Shown here one piece after another: positions 6,520 through 8,150 of a stretch of DNA of 8,150 bases. The notes beneath the pieces are model-generated. The model had not been told where the DNA came from. It made no database searches and was given only the letters and a program-made list of their open reading frames with translations. Positions within the stretch are counted from its first letter, which is position 1; the number at the start of each line of letters is the position of its first letter. The position numbers were made by a program, and so were the translations under genes. The stretch covers positions 1 to 8,150 of the forward strand of contig DATKEH010000334.1 in assembly GCA_035546355.1 (NCBI GenBank). Reading direction: 5' to 3'. This stretch comes from DATKEH01 sp035546355 (GTDB taxonomy: Bacteria; Acidobacteriota; Thermoanaerobaculia; Multivoradales; JAIOJS01).

Positions 6520-6543
6520 ACTTCGAGAGAGAGCAGATAGATC

Positions 6544-6828
6544 ATGAAGAAGCTTTACGTCGGTAACCTCCCGTTCAGCGCGACGGAGCACGAGATCCGG
6601 GAGCTGTTTGGACAGCACGGTACCGTGGACAGCGTCAACGTCATCACCGACCGGGAGACCGGCCAGCCCCGAGGCTTCGGTTTCGTCGAGATGAGCGAGG
6701 GTGGCGACACCGCCATTCGCGCCCTCGACGGTGCCGAGATGGGCGGGCGCAACCTGAAGGTCAACGAGGCCCGCCCGCGCGAAGATCGCGGTGGCGGTGG
6801 CGGCGGCCCCCGCCGTCAGCGCTGGTAG
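6544..6828 (+). CDS. Small single-RRM RNA-binding protein
   Basis: A 94-residue protein that is almost entirely one RNA recognition motif. RNP2 is LYVGNL at 4-9 and RNP1 is RGFGFVEM at 43-50, with the expected aromatics for RNA stacking at Tyr5, Phe45 and Phe47. The order beta-alpha-beta-beta-alpha-beta is complete (helix 1 about 13-24, helix 2 about 54-61, last strand ending about 74). A short basic, glycine-rich tail follows (DRGGGGGGPRRQRW). This matches the small bacterial RRM proteins best known from cyanobacteria (Rbp family), some of which respond to cold; whether this one does is not visible here. Start is the only reasonable one, since RNP2 begins at residue 4. Codon choice is slightly less extreme than in neighbours near the 5' end. 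It is monocistronic by layout, with its own long leader and a strong terminator downstream. Confidence 0.95.
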   Translation: MKKLYVGNLPFSATEHEIRELFGQHGTVDSVNVITDRETGQPRGFGFVEMSEGGDTAIRALDGAEMGGRNLKVNEARPREDRGGGGGGPRRQRW

Positions 6829-6834
6829 CGTGCT

Positions 6835-6868
6835 GCGCCGCCGGGGTTACTCGGGTCCCCGCCGGCGC
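6835..6868 (+). other. Strong hairpin in the RRM 3' untranslated region
   Basis: GCGCCG (6835-6840) pairs with CGGCGC (6863-6868), then after one C-C mismatch CGGGG (6842-6846) pairs with CCCCG (6857-6861), leaving a 10-nt loop. That is 11 pairs, beginning only 7 nt after the RRM stop codon. No T-tract follows, so it is not itself a terminator. It could protect the mRNA 3' end or form the 5' part of a 3'UTR-derived small RNA. Confidence 0.55.
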
Positions 6869-6923
6869 ATAGGACGCTGCCGATCCTCCAGATTCCATCA
6901 GATCATCCAACCAGATCCTTTTT

Positions 6924-6955
6924 CGGGCCCCTCCCTCGAGGGGCCCGGTTCTTTT
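6924..6955 (+). terminator. Intrinsic (rho-independent) terminator after the RRM gene
   Basis: CGGGCCCCTC (6924-6933) and GAGGGGCCCG (6938-6947) form a perfect 10-bp GC-rich stem with loop CCTC, followed by GTTCTTTT. It lies about 95 nt past the RRM stop. The left flank is also T-rich (CCTTTTT) rather than A-rich, so it works in the plus direction only. Confidence 0.9.
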
Positions 6956-6973
6956 CGGGGATCGCGACTCGGC

Positions 6974-6979
6974 TAGAGT
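6974..6979 (+). promoter_or_regulatory. Possible -10 element for the amidohydrolase gene
   Basis: TAGAGT matches TATAAT at 4 of 6 positions and lies 17 nt before the ATG; no convincing -35 is seen in the T-rich terminator tail upstream. It sits within a small 5-bp inverted repeat, GACTC (6966-6970) / GAGTC (6976-6980). Because a strong terminator precedes it, the next gene needs a promoter in this short interval, which raises its plausibility. Confidence 0.3.
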
Positions 6980-6987
6980 CGGGCGCC

Positions 6988-6992
6988 GGAGG
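6988..6992 (+). promoter_or_regulatory. Shine-Dalgarno of the amidohydrolase gene
   Basis: GGAGG, 4 nt before the ATG at 6997. The spacing is a little short but it is the only purine-rich site here and it supports the start that yields a complete signal peptide. Confidence 0.6.
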
Positions 6993-6996
6993 TGCC

Positions 6997-8150
6997 ATGC
7001 GCTCGATCGTCCCGCTGCTGCCCGTCGCCCTCGCCCTCGTCGTCGTCGCGCCGGCCTTGCCGGCCGCCGAGGAGCCGCCGCTCCCCTCCTTCATGGAGTA
7101 CGACCCGCCGTCGACCCTGGTCGTCCCCGAGCACCCGGTGCCGCGGGCGAAGTACCCGTTCGTCGACGTGCACAGCCACCAGCCGCGGATGGCCGAGCAG
7201 GACCTCGCCGAGCTGGTCGCCGCCATGGACGCGCTGCACATGGCGGTGATGGTCAACCTCTCGGGGCGCGGCTTCCGCCGCACCGAGCTGCCCGACGGCA
7301 CCGTCCAGTACGGCCTGCACGGCCCCGAGCAGCTCGCCGCCGCGGTGGCCAACGCGCGCAGCTCCGCCCCCGGGCGCTTCATCGTCTTCACCAACGTCGA
7401 CTTCGCCGGCATCGGCACTCCCGGTTGGAGCGAAGCGGCGGCGGCGCAGCTCGCAGCCGACGTCGCCGCCGGTGCCGCCGGGCTCAAGATCTACAAGAGC
7501 CTGGGGATGTCGGTCACCGACAGCGAGGGGCGGCGGGTGGCGGCGGACGACCCGCGCCTCGACCCGATCTGGGCGAAGGCCGGGGAGCTGGGCGTCCCGG
7601 TGCTGGTCCACACCGCCGACCCGGCGCCGTTCTGGCAGGCCCGCGACGGCGACAACGAGCGCCTCTACGAGCTGATCGAGCGGCCCGAGCGTTACAAGGG
7701 GCCCGACGCGGAGCCCTCCTGGGAGCAGCTCATCGTCGAGCAGCACGCGGTGTTTCGCCGCCACGCCGACACCGTCTTCATCAACGCCCATCTGGGCTGG
7801 TTCGGCAACGACCTCGCGCGCCTGGGCGCCCTGCTCGACGAGCTGCCCAACGTCTACACCGAGATCGGCGCGGTGCTCGCCGAGCTCGGCCGCCAGCCGC
7901 GCTTCGCCCGCGACTGGCTGACCCGCTACCAGGACCGGGTGCTGTTCGGCAAGGACAGCTGGCAGCCCGACGAGTACCCCACCTACTTCCGGGTGCTCGA
8001 GACCGCCGACGACTACTTCCCCTACTACCGGCGCCGGCACGCCTTCTGGCGCATGTACGGCCTCGACCTGCCCGACGAGGTGCTGCGCAAGATCTACTTC
8101 GAGAACGCGCTGCGCATCATCCCGGGGATCGACCGCTCGCTGTTTCCGGC
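6997..8150 (+). CDS. Exported amidohydrolase-2 family protein (3' end outside the window)
   Basis: The frame stays open for 384 codons to the right edge, so the C-terminus is missing. Residues 1-24 form a signal peptide (MRS, a hydrophobic core to about 18, cleavage near ALPAA/EE). The rest fits a metal-dependent TIM-barrel of the amidohydrolase superfamily: the first-strand metal site FVDVHSH (Asp57, His59, His61), a conserved GLKIYKSLG block at 162-170 (Lys164, Lys167), VLVHTADP with His205, FINAHLGWFGND with His265, and LFGKDSW with Asp320. These match the expected DxHxH, His, His, Asp metal ligands in order. A pre-domain block (SFMEYDPPSTLVVPEHPVP, 31-49) precedes the barrel. Family members hydrolyse or decarboxylate diverse small carbon compounds; the substrate cannot be read from sequence. 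The signal peptide puts it in the periplasm or outside, unlike many cytoplasmic relatives. It is isolated from the RRM gene by a strong terminator. Confidence 0.93.
   Translation, partial: MRSIVPLLPVALALVVVAPALPAAEEPPLPSFMEYDPPSTLVVPEHPVPRAKYPFVDVHSHQPRMAEQDLAELVAAMDALHMAVMVNLSGRGFRRTELPDGTVQYGLHGPEQLAAAVANARSSAPGRFIVFTNVDFAGIGTPGWSEAAAAQLAADVAAGAAGLKIYKSLGMSVTDSEGRRVAADDPRLDPIWAKAGELGVPVLVHTADPAPFWQARDGDNERLYELIERPERYKGPDAEPSWEQLIVEQHAVFRRHADTVFINAHLGWFGNDLARLGALLDELPNVYTEIGAVLAELGRQPRFARDWLTRYQDRVLFGKDSWQPDEYPTYFRVLETADDYFPYYRRRHAFWRMYGLDLPDEVLRKIYFENALRIIPGIDRSLFP

Larger units (their letters stand above)
6304..6543 (+). other. Intergenic region and structured 5' leader of the RRM gene
   Basis: These 240 nt hold no credible gene. 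A weak promoter candidate lies near the left edge (TGGACT at 6315-6320, 17 nt, TAAGCT at 6338-6343), low confidence. Downstream, a short C4/G4 stem is possible (6364-6367 with 6377-6380). Two much stronger hairpins follow at 6474-6492 and 6503-6519 and are listed separately. The ribosome site of the RRM gene is weak: only a purine run (GAGAGAGAG, 6525-6533) about 10 nt before the ATG. No terminator is evident for the preceding propeller gene, so read-through is possible. Confidence 0.6.

Noticed and set aside
4609..6618. Minus-strand open frame of 669 codons opposite the propeller gene
   Set aside because: It has no ribosome site, its translation is rich in R, G, H and Q with no recognisable fold, and it runs across the propeller gene, the leader and into the RRM gene, which are all supported on the plus strand.
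6973..8040. Minus-strand open frame of 355 codons opposite the amidohydrolase
   Set aside because: The plus strand carries signal peptide and all amidohydrolase metal motifs; the antisense frame is compositional noise of high-GC DNA.

Overview
The window is GC-rich bacterial DNA with codon third positions dominated by G and C. The mix of genes suggests a Gram-negative bacterium, perhaps an Acidobacteriota/Thermoanaerobaculia-type lineage. That mix is a DUF5916 outer-membrane-type protein, a small glycine-tailed RRM RNA-binding protein and an exported amidohydrolase-2 protein. The taxonomic call is an inference from gene content and base composition; no rRNA or other phylogenetic marker is present. 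I see no insertion sequence, CRISPR array, tRNA or rRNA.

Left part (44-4387), all on the minus strand and read right to left: a TetR/AcrR-type repressor, an alpha/beta-hydrolase, an SRPBCC-fold protein and a DUF5916 protein with an N-terminal CBM9-like domain. The first three are packed as an operon: a 14-nt gap, then a 10-nt overlap. DUF5916 follows after 59 nt with its own Shine-Dalgarno and no clear terminator before it, so it may be a fourth cistron or have a separate promoter. In front of the repressor lies a near-consensus sigma70-type promoter (TTGACA, 18 nt, TATTTT). Its spacer carries an imperfect palindrome typical of a TetR-family operator, which suggests autorepression. The predicted transcription start falls at or next to the repressor ATG, so the mRNA is probably leaderless or nearly so. 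Bases 1-43 hold only the sequence downstream of DUF5916, with no gene.

Middle part (4388-6303): a divergent region of about 200 bp, then a plus-strand gene for an exported protein of 571 residues that looks like a beta-propeller and that I cannot assign to a named family. A plus-strand -10 element (TATACT) overlaps the repressor's -35 and touches the operator, so the repressor may control both directions.

Right part (6304-8150), plus strand: a 240-nt leader with two strong consecutive hairpins; a 94-residue single-RRM RNA-binding protein; a 3' untranslated region with a hairpin just after the stop and a textbook intrinsic terminator; and an exported amidohydrolase-2 family protein that runs off the right edge.

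The items most worth a second look are the structured leader and trailer of the RRM gene, the compact leaderless promoter/operator shared by divergent genes, and the unassigned propeller protein.
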